Assembly (NCBI GenBank): GCA_017651185.1
Contig: JAGCDJ010000020.1
Location: 82,178 to 146,177 of the forward strand
Length of the DNA stretch: 64,000 nucleotides
Direction of reading: 5' to 3'
Origin: Bacteroidales bacterium
GTDB lineage: Bacteria > Bacteroidota > Bacteroidia > Bacteroidales > ML635J-15
Under the pieces are notes generated by a model. That model was not told the origin of the DNA and searched no databases. It worked only from the letters and a program-made list of their open reading frames with translations. A program made the position numbers and the translations under genes. Positions 26,901-35,761 of this stretch are shown here, in pieces; position 1 is the stretch's first letter; each line of letters starts with the position of its first letter.

Positions 26901-27585
26901 ACGAATCGAAAATATCCTTGTTCAGCAACGAATTATATGCGGACTTGAAAAATGGTGACCAGGCGCTTCGACTCTCAAGGTCTGTTTTAGCAAGGTCAAC
27001 ACCTTCGAAAGCAACCTCCAGCACAATGTCGTTGCACACGCGCAAAACGTTTGTAACAGGATTGTACGAAACTGGCGACACGTTAAGTTCAGCAATGCCA
27101 ACGCCACGCATCTTTCCAACAGAAGAAATCCATGCCAATTCATCATTGTTCCCGATAAAGGCATCAACAGAATATGCTTCGGCATTGTATTCGAACTGCG
27201 GTTTGGAATTGTCCTTGCGGATAGGTCTCTGCTGTGGCGACACCTTGCCACCATATTGCGACAGATCGATTTCCGTAACAGAGTAACTTTTCACAGTCAC
27301 CTTTGCATTACTGCAAACAGGCAATGCGAACGACTTGCGCAACACAGGCAGCGACGGACTGCCGATTTTTCCCATCGGATACGTTCCGTCAATTGTCAAC
27401 GAAACAAAATCGCCAGACGAAACCAGCGTAAGGACATCTACGGAATATTCCAGTCCAAAACCAGACATAGAAACATCCCTTACCATCAGTGAACCATCGG
27501 AACCTATTGGCAATCTATATGTTTTCTGAGAAAATACGCCACCAAAAACAGCAAGCAACGCCATCAATAAAATAAACCTCTTCAT
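23935..27585 (-). CDS. Gingipain-like C25 cysteine protease with type A T9SS sorting domain
   Basis: A 1216-residue secreted protease. Residues 1-19 form a signal peptide, followed by a propeptide-like region to about 230 and a C25 catalytic domain about 235-590. The catalytic core YTAHGGETEW (His437) ... FLAIGNCC (Cys470, 33 residues later) and GAYAYIGSSP...YWEAYNVLGDGSVMPY strongly resemble Porphyromonas lysine gingipain (Kgp) and Rgp. An Ig-like domain and a beta-rich region follow, then one cleaved-adhesin (jellyroll) domain at about 930-1090. The last 75 residues are a type A sorting domain (YPNPASD...YNMLGK...LPAGVYVVVV). It should be exported by the T9SS encoded in this window. Lys or Arg specificity is not certain. 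A TATTTTTG promoter lies 17 bases upstream, divergent from the TPR gene. Confidence 0.93.
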   Translation of the reverse strand: MKRFILLMALLAVFGGVFSQKTYRLPIGSDGSLMVRDVSMSGFGLEYSVDVLTLVSSGDFVSLTIDGTYPMGKIGSPSLPVLRKSFALPVCSNAKVTVKSYSVTEIDLSQYGGKVSPQQRPIRKDNSKPQFEYNAEAYSVDAFIGNNDELAWISSVGKMRGVGIAELNVSPVSYNPVTNVLRVCNDIVLEVAFEGVDLAKTDLESRSAWSPFFKSAYNSLLNKDIFDSYADLFHSPVKMLVVAHEDFESQLQPWIEWKTQKGFYMDINYVNGASASAENIRSWVHSRYSQGVEDGNAPVFLVLVGDVDRIPASAVGDESEEQTDLYYASVDGDYIPEMYCSRMSVENPSELSVVVGKTILYEKYTMPDPSYLGNAMLIAGSDDTFNPYIGQPTINYAVQNYFNAAHGYNNVYAYLDTYDGCYNNLSTGVGYAHYTAHGGETEWCGPHFTNDDVDGLSNTDKYFLAIGNCCLSGKFGYSVPCYGEKMIRAGKKGAYAYIGSSPVTYWYEDYYWALGATSVFEQTPQLSETTTGAFDMMFNDDMFNTVSSIMYVGNLAVTDASESMAKYYWEAYNVLGDGSVMPYNSVPTANAVSHDANIVNGSGSFMVSADPGSYVAVTDGNTILGTALVGISGSVSVPLVSAATSDNVLLVVTRQQRIPHIENVPVVAPEGAYISLVGYSPDEVPYALEDMMGAGYSFTLQLKNVGLRDSEAWLPMTLSCADPNVEILNNSASCSPIVTGETVEMDYLFEFLPSLSIEDGYTLNFTLSVADTVSNATYTSSFDVRVIRSLMQMYSYSVVGDAMPGESFALEVSVTNVGSLAENTEVVLTSLDERLHFDGGDFRHIYGYISRDSIVSRQFPMRADATVHDGEMLAVLVSIRTANSSVADTCYIVFAPCNVAIREFPYIEDFASGEIPECWSQVPNFETAEQWNVVTSDPYDYISQNGNMFVFIKNYSWDDMSNMLVSSKFAFAEGLSATLSFRHVQKEWDGDNDVLSVYYRNSDAGEWQLLVQYDNAYESWTAESIDLPNLSRNYYIAFFADLNYGFGIGLDDVKIEVSGCEIPHVSFVNTDLEHPYLTWTGNAESYSLYKNDELLAELTGNTYELDPDGYDGDDCFSVVAHCEGDEESTGEVCVTGVASAVAPAFDMYPNPASDRVDVVCSGMTGISLYNMLGKVVVSKHVDSDEFSLSIDALPAGVYVVVVDCTRGRQMGKLVIE

Positions 27586-27601
27586 ACTCTGTTATTTTTT
27601 G

Positions 27602-27609
27602 CAAAAATA
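27602..27609 (-). promoter_or_regulatory. -7 element for the gingipain-like gene
   Basis: TATTTTTG on the minus strand, 16 bases before the ATG at 27585. Confidence 0.65.
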
Positions 27610-27645
27610 ATAAAAAAAGTATGCGTGTTATAAAGTAAAAAAAAG

Positions 27646-27653
27646 TATTTTTG
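27646..27653 (+). promoter_or_regulatory. -7 element for the TPR-porE unit
   Basis: TATTTTTG, 57 bases before the ATG at 27711. It overlaps the longer ORF start at 27651 and so excludes it. Confidence 0.65.
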
Positions 27654-27710
27654 CAGTCTTGCACTTTTTATTTATGGTACGGAGATTTTTTTATTAAAAA
27701 ACATTTTGAA

Positions 27711-28835
27711 ATGAAAAGGATATTAATTGCCAGTTTATCAGTCATTTTGAGCATTGCTCCTGTATTCTCGCAGGAAGACAATGACAATGGCATGAACCAG
27801 ATTATCGTCCCGACACAGATAATCACATCGTCAGCCGACGGAGATACTGTTGGCGTAATGGTAAACGCCGAGGGACAGGAAGCAAACGTTGCATACAACA
27901 ACGGAGTAGCATTGTATGGCGAAGGAAGTTACAACGAAGCCATTGCAGAATTCAGCAGATCGCTACAGATTGACCCAGAAATGACACAGGCATACTATGG
28001 TCGCGGCACCTGCTACATGCAGCAGGAAAAATACAACCAAGCAATTGCTGACCTGCAGGAATTCGTAAAACGCAAAACCGACGACAATGCAACCTACCTC
28101 ATCGGTTACTGCTATTTCCTATCACAAAACATGGAGAAGGCAACGGAATATTTCCAGAATGCAATAGAACAAGGATGCAACAATGCGAACCTGTTCTACT
28201 ACATGGGGGTGATAAACTTCAACAAGGGACAGTACGACGAGGCAGAAAAGTACTATACCCGTGCAATCGAAATCGACGACACCCACTCGTTCTCGTACAA
28301 CGACAGAGGTTCTACCTACAGGATGCAGGGCAAAATGGACAAGGCAATTGCCGACTACACAAAGGCAACCGAACTTAACTCGAAGATGGACATATTCAAG
28401 GCCAACCTTGGTAGCGCATACAGGTTAAACAAGGAATACGACAAGGCACTTGCCATCTACGATGAAGTCATAAAGGCAAAAACCGACAACTACATGACTC
28501 TGAACAACAAAGGCATCACGCTCTACGAAATGAAAGAGTACGACAGGGCAATAGATGCACTCAACGAATGCCTAAAGCAAAACAAGGATTATGCATTCGC
28601 ATACAACAACCTCGGACTTTGCTACTACAGGAAAGAAGACTACAAACTTGCAATAGAGGCATTCACAAAGGCAATCGCCTTGAAGTCAGACTATGCCGAA
28701 GCATACGTTCACAGAGGTGCAGCCAAGGAAATGTCAAGGGATATGGAAGGCGCTTGCGCCGACTGGCATACGGCAAAATCAATGGGAGCAAACAATCTCG
28801 GTGACTTTGAATCGACTTGTGAGGAATTAAAATAA
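27711..28835 (+). CDS. Secreted TPR-repeat protein upstream of PorE-like gene
   Basis: A 374-residue protein with a signal peptide (MKRILIASLSVILSIAPVFSQ), a short acidic linker and about eight or nine tetratricopeptide repeats, each with the YxxGxxYxxxxxYxxAIxxFxxAI(E/A)LxP pattern, from about residue 60 to the end. TPR arrays are protein-interaction scaffolds, here in the periplasm. The gene lies 20 bases upstream of the PorE-like gene and shares its promoter, suggesting a partner role in T9SS assembly or envelope anchoring; that is inference. The start is set at 27711 because the longer frame begins inside the promoter. Confidence 0.85.
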   Translation: MKRILIASLSVILSIAPVFSQEDNDNGMNQIIVPTQIITSSADGDTVGVMVNAEGQEANVAYNNGVALYGEGSYNEAIAEFSRSLQIDPEMTQAYYGRGTCYMQQEKYNQAIADLQEFVKRKTDDNATYLIGYCYFLSQNMEKATEYFQNAIEQGCNNANLFYYMGVINFNKGQYDEAEKYYTRAIEIDDTHSFSYNDRGSTYRMQGKMDKAIADYTKATELNSKMDIFKANLGSAYRLNKEYDKALAIYDEVIKAKTDNYMTLNNKGITLYEMKEYDRAIDALNECLKQNKDYAFAYNNLGLCYYRKEDYKLAIEAFTKAIALKSDYAEAYVHRGAAKEMSRDMEGACADWHTAKSMGANNLGDFESTCEELK

Positions 28836-28855
28836 CGAATTAAAAACGACAGGAA

Positions 28856-30964
28856 ATGAACAGAATCATATACATATCGGCACTGGCAATCGCATTCGTA
28901 ATGATGTTCAATACATCGTACTCGCAAATAAATATACAGATAGATAAGAACGAATTCAAGACTGCTGAAAAGACAGGATACAAGGAGGCAATGAATTCCA
29001 TCAAGATAGGTGACGAATACTTTTGCAGTTTCTCCACAGGAGGATACCAAAAGGCACTGACGGAATATCTGTCGGCAAACACCTACAACAGCAACAATGC
29101 CGCCCTCAACTATAAGATTGGTATTTGCTACCTCTCATCCAACGAAAAGAAAAAAGCAATAACCTACCTCGAAAAGGCATATAGCATCAATCCTAACGTA
29201 GCAGTGGACATTAAATATTTAATTGGCCGCGCTTACCAGATTAACTACAAGCACAAGGAGGCAATAAGCAACTACAATGATTTCAAGAACACAAACTACA
29301 TGGCCGAATTCAAGAAAATGAGAATCGACCCGGCACAGTACAATGTAGATGCAAGAATAAAGGAATGCGAAATTGCAGAAAAACTCAAGGATAAACCTGT
29401 ACGCGTATTCATCGACAACCTTGGCTCCAACGTCAACTCCAAATATTCGGACTATGGTCCGGTTATCTCCACCGACGAGTCGATGATGATATTCACCTCG
29501 CGCCGCGAAGGTTCAACCGGCGGTGAAATGGACGAGGACAACCAGTACTTCGAAGACCTTTACATTTCGTACAACGAAGGCGACAACAAGTGGGCAATAC
29601 CTACAAACATGAAGACCTTGAACACAAACGAACATGATGCTTCGGTAGGTTTGTCACCCGATGGTTCAATACTTTACACATTCAAGGGAACCCCCGACGG
29701 CAACTTGTACGAGAGCAAACTGAAAGGCGACAGTTGGAGCAAGCCAAAACTGCTTAATAAGAACATCAACACCAAGTACCACGAGACATCAATTTCAATA
29801 TCATCGGACGGCAAACTGCTGTATTTTGTAAGCGAACGCCCGAAAGATGAATTCGGAACACCTTCAAAAGGTGGAAAGGACATCTACATCAGCGAAAGGA
29901 CAGCAAAGGGAGAATGGGGTCCGGCAAGAAACATAGGAGCACCCATCAATACCGAATACGATGAAGAAGGCGTGTTCATCCACCCCGACAACAGAACCAT
30001 GTACTTCAGTTCAAAGAGAGAAGGTTCGATTGGTGGTTACGACATATTCTACAGCGAAATGGATGACAACGGCGAATGGGGAGAACCAGTAAACATTGGT
30101 ATTCCTATAAACACACCCGAAGACGACGTATTTTTCATTGTGGCTGGCAACGGTAGATTCGCATATATGTCGAGCGACCGAGAAGGTGGAATCGGCATGC
30201 AGGACATCTGGCGCATAACTTTCCTTGACCCCGAAAAACCAATGATTGCAGGAACAGAAGACAACCTGATTGCAAGTTCAAAGGCAACAATGAAGACAGT
30301 AGTAAAGCAGGAGACTGTGGAAGTAAAAAAGGTTCGACTCACCATCATGAAAGGTACTATTACCGATTCCGAAACAGGCAAACCACTTGAATCAGCAATC
30401 GAAATCGTTGACCTTGAAAAAGACGAGGTTTACGCTTCTCTCGAATCAAACGCTTCGACAGGAAAATACCTTATCAGTTTGCCATCAGGAAAGAACTATG
30501 GTATCACGGCAAGGACAGAAGGTTACCTATTCCACAGCGAAAACGTGGATGTACCTGCAGCAACTTCGTACCAGGAGATTATCAAGGACATAAAACTTAA
30601 ACCTATTAACGTAGGTGCAAAAATCGTCCTGAAGAACATCTTCTTCGACTTCAACAAGGCAACACTGCGCGACATATCGAAGGCAGAACTTGACAACCTT
30701 GTAAAACTGCTTACTGTCGACTACCCCAATATGTCTATCGAAATCGGCGGTCATACCGACAATGTAGGTACGCTCGAATACAACACAAAACTTTCGACCA
30801 ACAGGGCTAAGTCGGTAGTCGACTACCTCATCGAGCACGGTGTAGCAAAGGAACGCCTGTCGTACAATGGATACGCATACAAGGAACCGATTGCTACCAA
30901 CGACACCGAAGAAGGACGTCAGGAAAACAGACGTGTAGAATTCAAGATAATAAGCGTAAAATAA
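28856..30964 (+). CDS. porE: PorE-like T9SS protein (TPR, beta-propeller, CRD, OmpA_C)
   Basis: A 702-residue envelope protein. After a signal peptide (to about residue 24) come TPR helices (about 40-170), a WD40/PD40-type propeller with repeated DG..LYF.S.R.GG.GG.DIY motifs (about 190-450), a carboxypeptidase regulatory-like domain (about 498-575) and a C-terminal OmpA-like peptidoglycan-binding domain (about 595-702, with FFDFNKATL and GHTDNVG). This four-domain order is that of Porphyromonas gingivalis PorE (PG1058), needed for T9SS function and thought to link the machinery to peptidoglycan. Many Bacteroidetes carry paralogues with this layout, so orthology needs a tree. It forms a unit with the upstream TPR gene and ends at a strong terminator. 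Confidence 0.8.
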   Translation: MNRIIYISALAIAFVMMFNTSYSQINIQIDKNEFKTAEKTGYKEAMNSIKIGDEYFCSFSTGGYQKALTEYLSANTYNSNNAALNYKIGICYLSSNEKKKAITYLEKAYSINPNVAVDIKYLIGRAYQINYKHKEAISNYNDFKNTNYMAEFKKMRIDPAQYNVDARIKECEIAEKLKDKPVRVFIDNLGSNVNSKYSDYGPVISTDESMMIFTSRREGSTGGEMDEDNQYFEDLYISYNEGDNKWAIPTNMKTLNTNEHDASVGLSPDGSILYTFKGTPDGNLYESKLKGDSWSKPKLLNKNINTKYHETSISISSDGKLLYFVSERPKDEFGTPSKGGKDIYISERTAKGEWGPARNIGAPINTEYDEEGVFIHPDNRTMYFSSKREGSIGGYDIFYSEMDDNGEWGEPVNIGIPINTPEDDVFFIVAGNGRFAYMSSDREGGIGMQDIWRITFLDPEKPMIAGTEDNLIASSKATMKTVVKQETVEVKKVRLTIMKGTITDSETGKPLESAIEIVDLEKDEVYASLESNASTGKYLISLPSGKNYGITARTEGYLFHSENVDVPAATSYQEIIKDIKLKPINVGAKIVLKNIFFDFNKATLRDISKAELDNLVKLLTVDYPNMSIEIGGHTDNVGTLEYNTKLSTNRAKSVVDYLIEHGVAKERLSYNGYAYKEPIATNDTEEGRQENRRVEFKIISVK

Positions 30965-30983
30965 CATCATTATCTCTTTATAA

Positions 30984-31010
30984 TCCCATAGGCAACTATG
31001 GGATTTTTTT
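30984..31010 (+). terminator. Intrinsic terminator between porE-like gene and aroB
   Basis: TCCCATA (30984-30990), loop GGCAAC, TATGGGA (30997-31003), then seven T residues. It ends 11 bases before the preferred aroB start, and the longest aroB frame would start inside it. Confidence 0.85.
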
Positions 31011-31021
31011 ATTATATCGCC

Positions 31022-32041
31022 ATGCAGGAAATAACATATAGTACCAATAAGAAATCAACGACATCCATACATTTCACCTATGACAAAAGATTTTTCATGG
31101 AACTTGCAGGTGACAGACGGACGGCAATAATCACTTCCGGAAACATCACAAAATCCTATCCCGAAATATTTGAAGGGCAGAATGTAATCGTCATCGACGA
31201 CAAGGAATACCATAAAAATCTCGCAACCATAGAAGAAATTGCTTCAAAATTATTGTTACTTGGATTCGATAGGCACTCATTTATTATAGGTATAGGCGGA
31301 GGCATAGTCTGCGACATTGCAGGATTCGTATCTCACATATACATGCGCGGATTAAGGTTCGGATTAATCCCCACAACCCTGCTTGCCATGTCCGATGCAG
31401 CAATAGGCGGGAAAAACGGTGTGAACTTCGGCGAAAACAAAAATATGCTCGGCTGCTTCGACAACCCCGACTTCATCATCGCCGACAGCAGTTTCGTGCA
31501 GACACTTCCCAAGGAACAATACCTTAGCGGTTTGGGCGAAATAATAAAGTATGCACTTATTGGAAACGAAAACATCCTAAACATACTGCAAAACGAAAGG
31601 GAGAAAATTCTCAACCGCGACAACGAAACGGTAAACCGACTTGTCAAAGAATCAATACTTACCAAGGTCCAAATCGTTGAAAACGACCCCAACGACACAT
31701 CAACAAGGCACATACTGAACTTTGGCCACACCATAGGTCACAGCATCGAACTGACTGAAAAACTCCCGCACGGAATGGCAGTAGTAAAGGGAATGAACGC
31801 AGCAGTCGACTTGTCGGAGAGACTCGGACTGCTAGCACACGACAAAGCAATGGAAGCAAAAAAATTGCTAACCGATTTCGGCTACGACATTATGTACAAT
31901 CTCAGCGAAACGCACTTCAATATCCTATGCCACGACAAGAAAAAGGAAGATTCGCAGATTAGATTCGTACTGCTCGAAGACATAGGGAAACCTGTCATAA
32001 AGAAACTACCTATCGAACAAATACCTGCACTAATCGGATGA
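31022..32041 (+). CDS. aroB: 3-dehydroquinate synthase
   Basis: Second step of the shikimate pathway: converts DAHP to 3-dehydroquinate, using NAD+ and a divalent metal. The 339 residues show the glycine-rich GIGGGIVCDIAGF, RGLRFGLIPTTLLAMSD(A)AIGGKNGVN, the metal-binding Glu in LGEIIKYAL and the histidines in NFGHTIGHSIE. An upstream ATG (30998) is within the preceding terminator stem, so ATG 31022 (MQEITY) is chosen. The stop overlaps the aroA start by four bases (ATGA), so the two shikimate enzymes are co-translated. No promoter element is visible between the terminator and the start. Confidence 0.93.
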   Translation: MQEITYSTNKKSTTSIHFTYDKRFFMELAGDRRTAIITSGNITKSYPEIFEGQNVIVIDDKEYHKNLATIEEIASKLLLLGFDRHSFIIGIGGGIVCDIAGFVSHIYMRGLRFGLIPTTLLAMSDAAIGGKNGVNFGENKNMLGCFDNPDFIIADSSFVQTLPKEQYLSGLGEIIKYALIGNENILNILQNEREKILNRDNETVNRLVKESILTKVQIVENDPNDTSTRHILNFGHTIGHSIELTEKLPHGMAVVKGMNAAVDLSERLGLLAHDKAMEAKKLLTDFGYDIMYNLSETHFNILCHDKKKEDSQIRFVLLEDIGKPVIKKLPIEQIPALIG

Positions 32042-33261
32042 TTGCAAATATCTGCAAGTCGGTACTCAGTGGCACAGTCGATATATGTCCATCAAAAAGC
32101 TTTGAACAAAGGGCTTGGGCAATGTCTGCACTACCTGGAATTAACATAAAGGTAACAGGTGGAGGGAAATCCGATGATGCCAAGGCGAGCAAAAGGATAG
32201 CGGAAAAACTCAAGGACGCTCATCGCACCGGCAATGTGTTTTACTGTGGAGAATCAGCACTTTGCGCCCGAATGTATCCGCCAATCATTGCTCTGTATAC
32301 CGACAATTTCATACTTGACGGACACGGCACACTGCTAAATAGAAACATCAGACGCGACCTTGAATTTTACGAACAAACCTTCGGTTGGGAAATTTCGGAT
32401 GGCGGTTTCCCTATTCGCATAAGCAATGCCAAGATATATTCAGCCAAGTTTAACATTGATGGAAGCCACACTTCACAAGTCATAACCGGACTTATGCTTG
32501 CTCTCTCGGCATTGGAGGAAGACAGTCAAATTATGGTATCGAATCCTTCAAGCACAGGATACATATCTTTAACGGCAGGCATCGCTGACGAAATAGGAGC
32601 GAAAATAAGTACCACGCACAACGAATCTTGCATGGACATAAAAATATATGGCAACGCTCCTTTCCACAAGAGAACCCTTGCCGTCGAAGGCGACTGGAGC
32701 AATGCAGCATTCCTTATCGCAGCTGGACTTGCCAATGGTGACATCGAAATTGCCGGACTTAATCCAGAATCCATGCAACCCGATAGAATGATACACACGA
32801 TATTGTTTTTATGCGGGGCAAACCACGAATGGGAAAAAGGCAACCTGATTATACACAAGTCCGACCTAAACGGTTTTGAGTTTGATGCGCAGAACTATCC
32901 CGACCTTATCCCGCCACTTTGTGCAATGGCGTTGAATGCCAAAGGCGAATGCCGAATAAAAGGAGCAAACAGACTTGTCTGCAAGGAAAGCAACAGACTT
33001 GAAGCAATCATCACCGAACTTGGTAAACTGGGCGCCAACATCACTCATGCCGACAATTGGCTGACAATACAGTCATGCAAAGATATTCGCTCGACCACTG
33101 TAGATTCCCACAACGACCACCGCATTGCAATGATGCTGGCTGTTATTGGACTATCTTCAGCATCTCTGACTATCAAAGGTTGTGAATGTGTAAGCAAATC
33201 CTACCCCGACTTTTTTGAGGTGCTTAAACAAATTGGTGGGAATATAGAAATAGAGAATTAA
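32038..33261 (+). CDS. aroA: 3-phosphoshikimate 1-carboxyvinyltransferase (EPSP synthase)
   Basis: Sixth step of the shikimate pathway: transfers enolpyruvyl from PEP to shikimate 3-phosphate. The 407 residues show the N-terminal substrate site (PSKSFEQRAWAMSAL), LDGHGTLLNRN in place of the usual GDxxLRxRP, the internal GDWSNAAFLIAAGL and the C-terminal DSHNDHRIAMM. It is shorter and more diverged than the E. coli enzyme, as is common in Bacteroidetes. Four-base overlap with aroB. It ends 66 bases from the convergent PBP gene. Confidence 0.9.
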   Translation: MIANICKSVLSGTVDICPSKSFEQRAWAMSALPGINIKVTGGGKSDDAKASKRIAEKLKDAHRTGNVFYCGESALCARMYPPIIALYTDNFILDGHGTLLNRNIRRDLEFYEQTFGWEISDGGFPIRISNAKIYSAKFNIDGSHTSQVITGLMLALSALEEDSQIMVSNPSSTGYISLTAGIADEIGAKISTTHNESCMDIKIYGNAPFHKRTLAVEGDWSNAAFLIAAGLANGDIEIAGLNPESMQPDRMIHTILFLCGANHEWEKGNLIIHKSDLNGFEFDAQNYPDLIPPLCAMALNAKGECRIKGANRLVCKESNRLEAIITELGKLGANITHADNWLTIQSCKDIRSTTVDSHNDHRIAMMLAVIGLSSASLTIKGCECVSKSYPDFFEVLKQIGGNIEIEN

Positions 33262-33326
33262 AAACAACCCTTGCTTATCGCTCCATTTGAGGATTTTAAA
33301 GCAAGTTCAGAAAACAAAAAATAAGT

Positions 33327-35672
33327 TTAGTTTTCGTCGAAATCCAAATCTCCGCTCTGCCCATATTCGTGGCAGTCGATCAAATCCTTTATACCTGCTG
33401 GCATCGGGAACTTGTCATCAGGACTATATCTCTTGTTCAGTCGCCAGTCGGCATAAACCTTCTTCATATACAATGCCCATATAGGCAAAGCAGCCGAAGC
33501 ACCCTGACCAAATTCCATCGAACTGAAACGGATTGTCGGTTCCTCGCCACCAACCCATGCTCCGTTCACAAGGTTTGGCGTAATTCCCATAAACCATGCA
33601 TCGGAGTTATTGTTTGTCGTACCAGTTTTACCTCCAATCTCACCGGTAAGACCATACTTGAACCTGATTCTTGAACCAGTACCCATATCAACAACGCCCC
33701 TCAGCAACTCTACCATCAATGCTGCGGTCTCCTCGCTTATGGCTTCGGTCTGTATCGGGATGAATGATGCCAATTCGTTGCCGTCCTTATCCTCTATACG
33801 CGTTATATATATAGGTCTTGTGTAGATACCCTTGTTTGGATATGTGCAATATGCACCTACCATTTCGCAAAGCAAAACCTGAGGAATACCTACACATATC
33901 GATGGGAACGGGTCTATCTGGCTATGTACGCCCATCTTGTTTGCAAGAGCAACGACTGCTTCGGGCGTAGTTTGCTTCAGCGCCCACGCCGAAATCTGGT
34001 TCAGCGAACCAGCAAGTCCCTGCTTCAGGGTAATGGTCTGTCCATCTAACTTCGACTTAGAATACCTCGGCGTATAATACTGACCTGTAGGGAGTTTAAA
34101 AGTCTGCTCTACGTTCGGCACCTTGGTACATGGCGAATATCCGTTCTGCATAAGCAAGCAATAGATAAACGGCTTGAATGTAGAACCTACCTGACGGCGC
34201 GACTTCGTTGCATTGTCGTACTTGAAGTGCATATAGTTTATTCCACCAACGTATGCCTTCACATGTCCAGTCTGTGGTTCCATCGAAATGAAACCTGCCT
34301 GAAGAAATCCCTTGTAATACAACATCGAGTCCATCGGTGTCATAATAGTATCAATATCACCATTCCACGAGAACACGCTCATCGTATCCTTTTCGTAGAA
34401 CGACGCCTTTATCTCATCCTCGCTGAATCCGGCCTTCTTCATAGCACGCCAACGCTCTGTCCTTCGCATTGCACTGTTTATGCACTCCTCTTTTTTCGAT
34501 GCGGCAATCGACGAATAGTACGGAGCATTCTTATTGTTCTTCATGCTCTTCGAAAATTCTGGCTGCAGATATTTACCCACATGCTCGGTTACTGCTTCCT
34601 CGGCATATTTCTGCATACGGCTGTCGATTGTGGTATACAACTGAAGACCATCGGAATATATGTCGTAGGAGGTTCCATCCGGTTTTTTGTTCTTGTTGCA
34701 CCAACCATACGACGGATCGATGGCCCAGTTAATTGAATCCTCAATAAACTCACGTTCATCAACATAGTTTTCGCGGATAGGTTTCTTAGCGCTCAACCAC
34801 AAACGCAAAAACTCGCGGAAATAAGTTGCAGAACCCAGATTATGGTCGGCACGACGGAACTTTATGCCAAGCGGCTCGTTTATAAGCGAATCGTACTCAG
34901 CCCTGGTTATCTTATCGTACTTAAGCATCTGATTTAATACGGTATTCCTTCGTGACAATGCCTTGTCTGGGAACCTTATAGGATTGTACATCGATGGATT
35001 CTGCGCCATACCAACAAGCATTGCCGCCTGTGTTTTCGTAAGTCCCATCGGAATCGTATCAAAATATATCCTCGATGCCGATTCGATGCCGACCGCCAAG
35101 TTAAGGAAGTCGAACTTGTTCAGATACATCGTGATTATTTCTTCCTTGGTGTACTGGCTTTCAATCTTGGTTGCAATTACCCATTCCTGGAATTTTCTGT
35201 TTATGAATTCCAATTTGCTCATCTTCTGCCTTGGGAAAAGCATCTTTGCAAGTTGCTGCGATATTGTACTACCACCGCCCTTTGCACTATTGCCAGTGAC
35301 AATCCCTTTGAAAACACGTGGCAACGATTTGAAATCTATTCCGCAATGCTCGTAGAAACGAACATCTTCAGTTGCAATGAGAGCATCAATTACATTTGGA
35401 GAAATGGAATCGTAGCAGACGTGCGAACGGTTCTCGCGGAAATACGTTCCCAGCAGTTGTCCGTCGCTCGAATAAATGCGCGTTGCAAGGTTCTCTTTCG
35501 GGTTCTCCAACTCCTCAAACGTCGGCATATAACCAAAAACACCATGCGACAATAGAGCAAAGTAACCTACAAAAGCACCGAGGAGAAGTATGCTCAGTGC
35601 CCACAACACTATGAATATCCGAACCTTAGTTTTCTTAGTATATGAAACCTTTTCCTTTGAGCCGTCAACCAT
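33327..35672 (-). CDS. mrcA: Class A penicillin-binding protein (PBP1A type)
   Basis: Bifunctional peptidoglycan glycosyltransferase/transpeptidase of the inner membrane, 781 residues. A short cytoplasmic tail and one transmembrane segment (about residues 15-38) precede the GT51 domain with ATEDVRFYEH and GGSTISQQLAKML. The transpeptidase domain has the nucleophile at Ser497 (STFK), SLN as the second motif and KTGTT at 682. The C-terminus is short, without a PASTA extension. The gene is monocistronic, convergent with aroA and divergent from topA. Confidence 0.93.
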   Translation of the reverse strand: MVDGSKEKVSYTKKTKVRIFIVLWALSILLLGAFVGYFALLSHGVFGYMPTFEELENPKENLATRIYSSDGQLLGTYFRENRSHVCYDSISPNVIDALIATEDVRFYEHCGIDFKSLPRVFKGIVTGNSAKGGGSTISQQLAKMLFPRQKMSKLEFINRKFQEWVIATKIESQYTKEEIITMYLNKFDFLNLAVGIESASRIYFDTIPMGLTKTQAAMLVGMAQNPSMYNPIRFPDKALSRRNTVLNQMLKYDKITRAEYDSLINEPLGIKFRRADHNLGSATYFREFLRLWLSAKKPIRENYVDEREFIEDSINWAIDPSYGWCNKNKKPDGTSYDIYSDGLQLYTTIDSRMQKYAEEAVTEHVGKYLQPEFSKSMKNNKNAPYYSSIAASKKEECINSAMRRTERWRAMKKAGFSEDEIKASFYEKDTMSVFSWNGDIDTIMTPMDSMLYYKGFLQAGFISMEPQTGHVKAYVGGINYMHFKYDNATKSRRQVGSTFKPFIYCLLMQNGYSPCTKVPNVEQTFKLPTGQYYTPRYSKSKLDGQTITLKQGLAGSLNQISAWALKQTTPEAVVALANKMGVHSQIDPFPSICVGIPQVLLCEMVGAYCTYPNKGIYTRPIYITRIEDKDGNELASFIPIQTEAISEETAALMVELLRGVVDMGTGSRIRFKYGLTGEIGGKTGTTNNNSDAWFMGITPNLVNGAWVGGEEPTIRFSSMEFGQGASAALPIWALYMKKVYADWRLNKRYSPDDKFPMPAGIKDLIDCHEYGQSGDLDFDEN

Positions 35673-35733
35673 GTCTAAAAAATTTTAAGCGGTAAAATTA
35701 AAAAAAATATAAATCGTATCCTTTAATTTTTTC

Positions 35734-35741
35734 TAATTTTG
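35734..35741 (+). promoter_or_regulatory. -7 element for topA
   Basis: TAATTTTG, 20 bases before the topA ATG; no clear TTTG at the -33 position. Confidence 0.6.
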
Positions 35742-35761
35742 CAGCCAAATTCAAAATTCGT

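Noticed and set aside
27651..27710. Longer N-terminus of the TPR protein starting at 27651
   Set aside because: That ATG overlaps the TATTTTTG promoter element, and the internal Met at 27711 begins a clean signal peptide.
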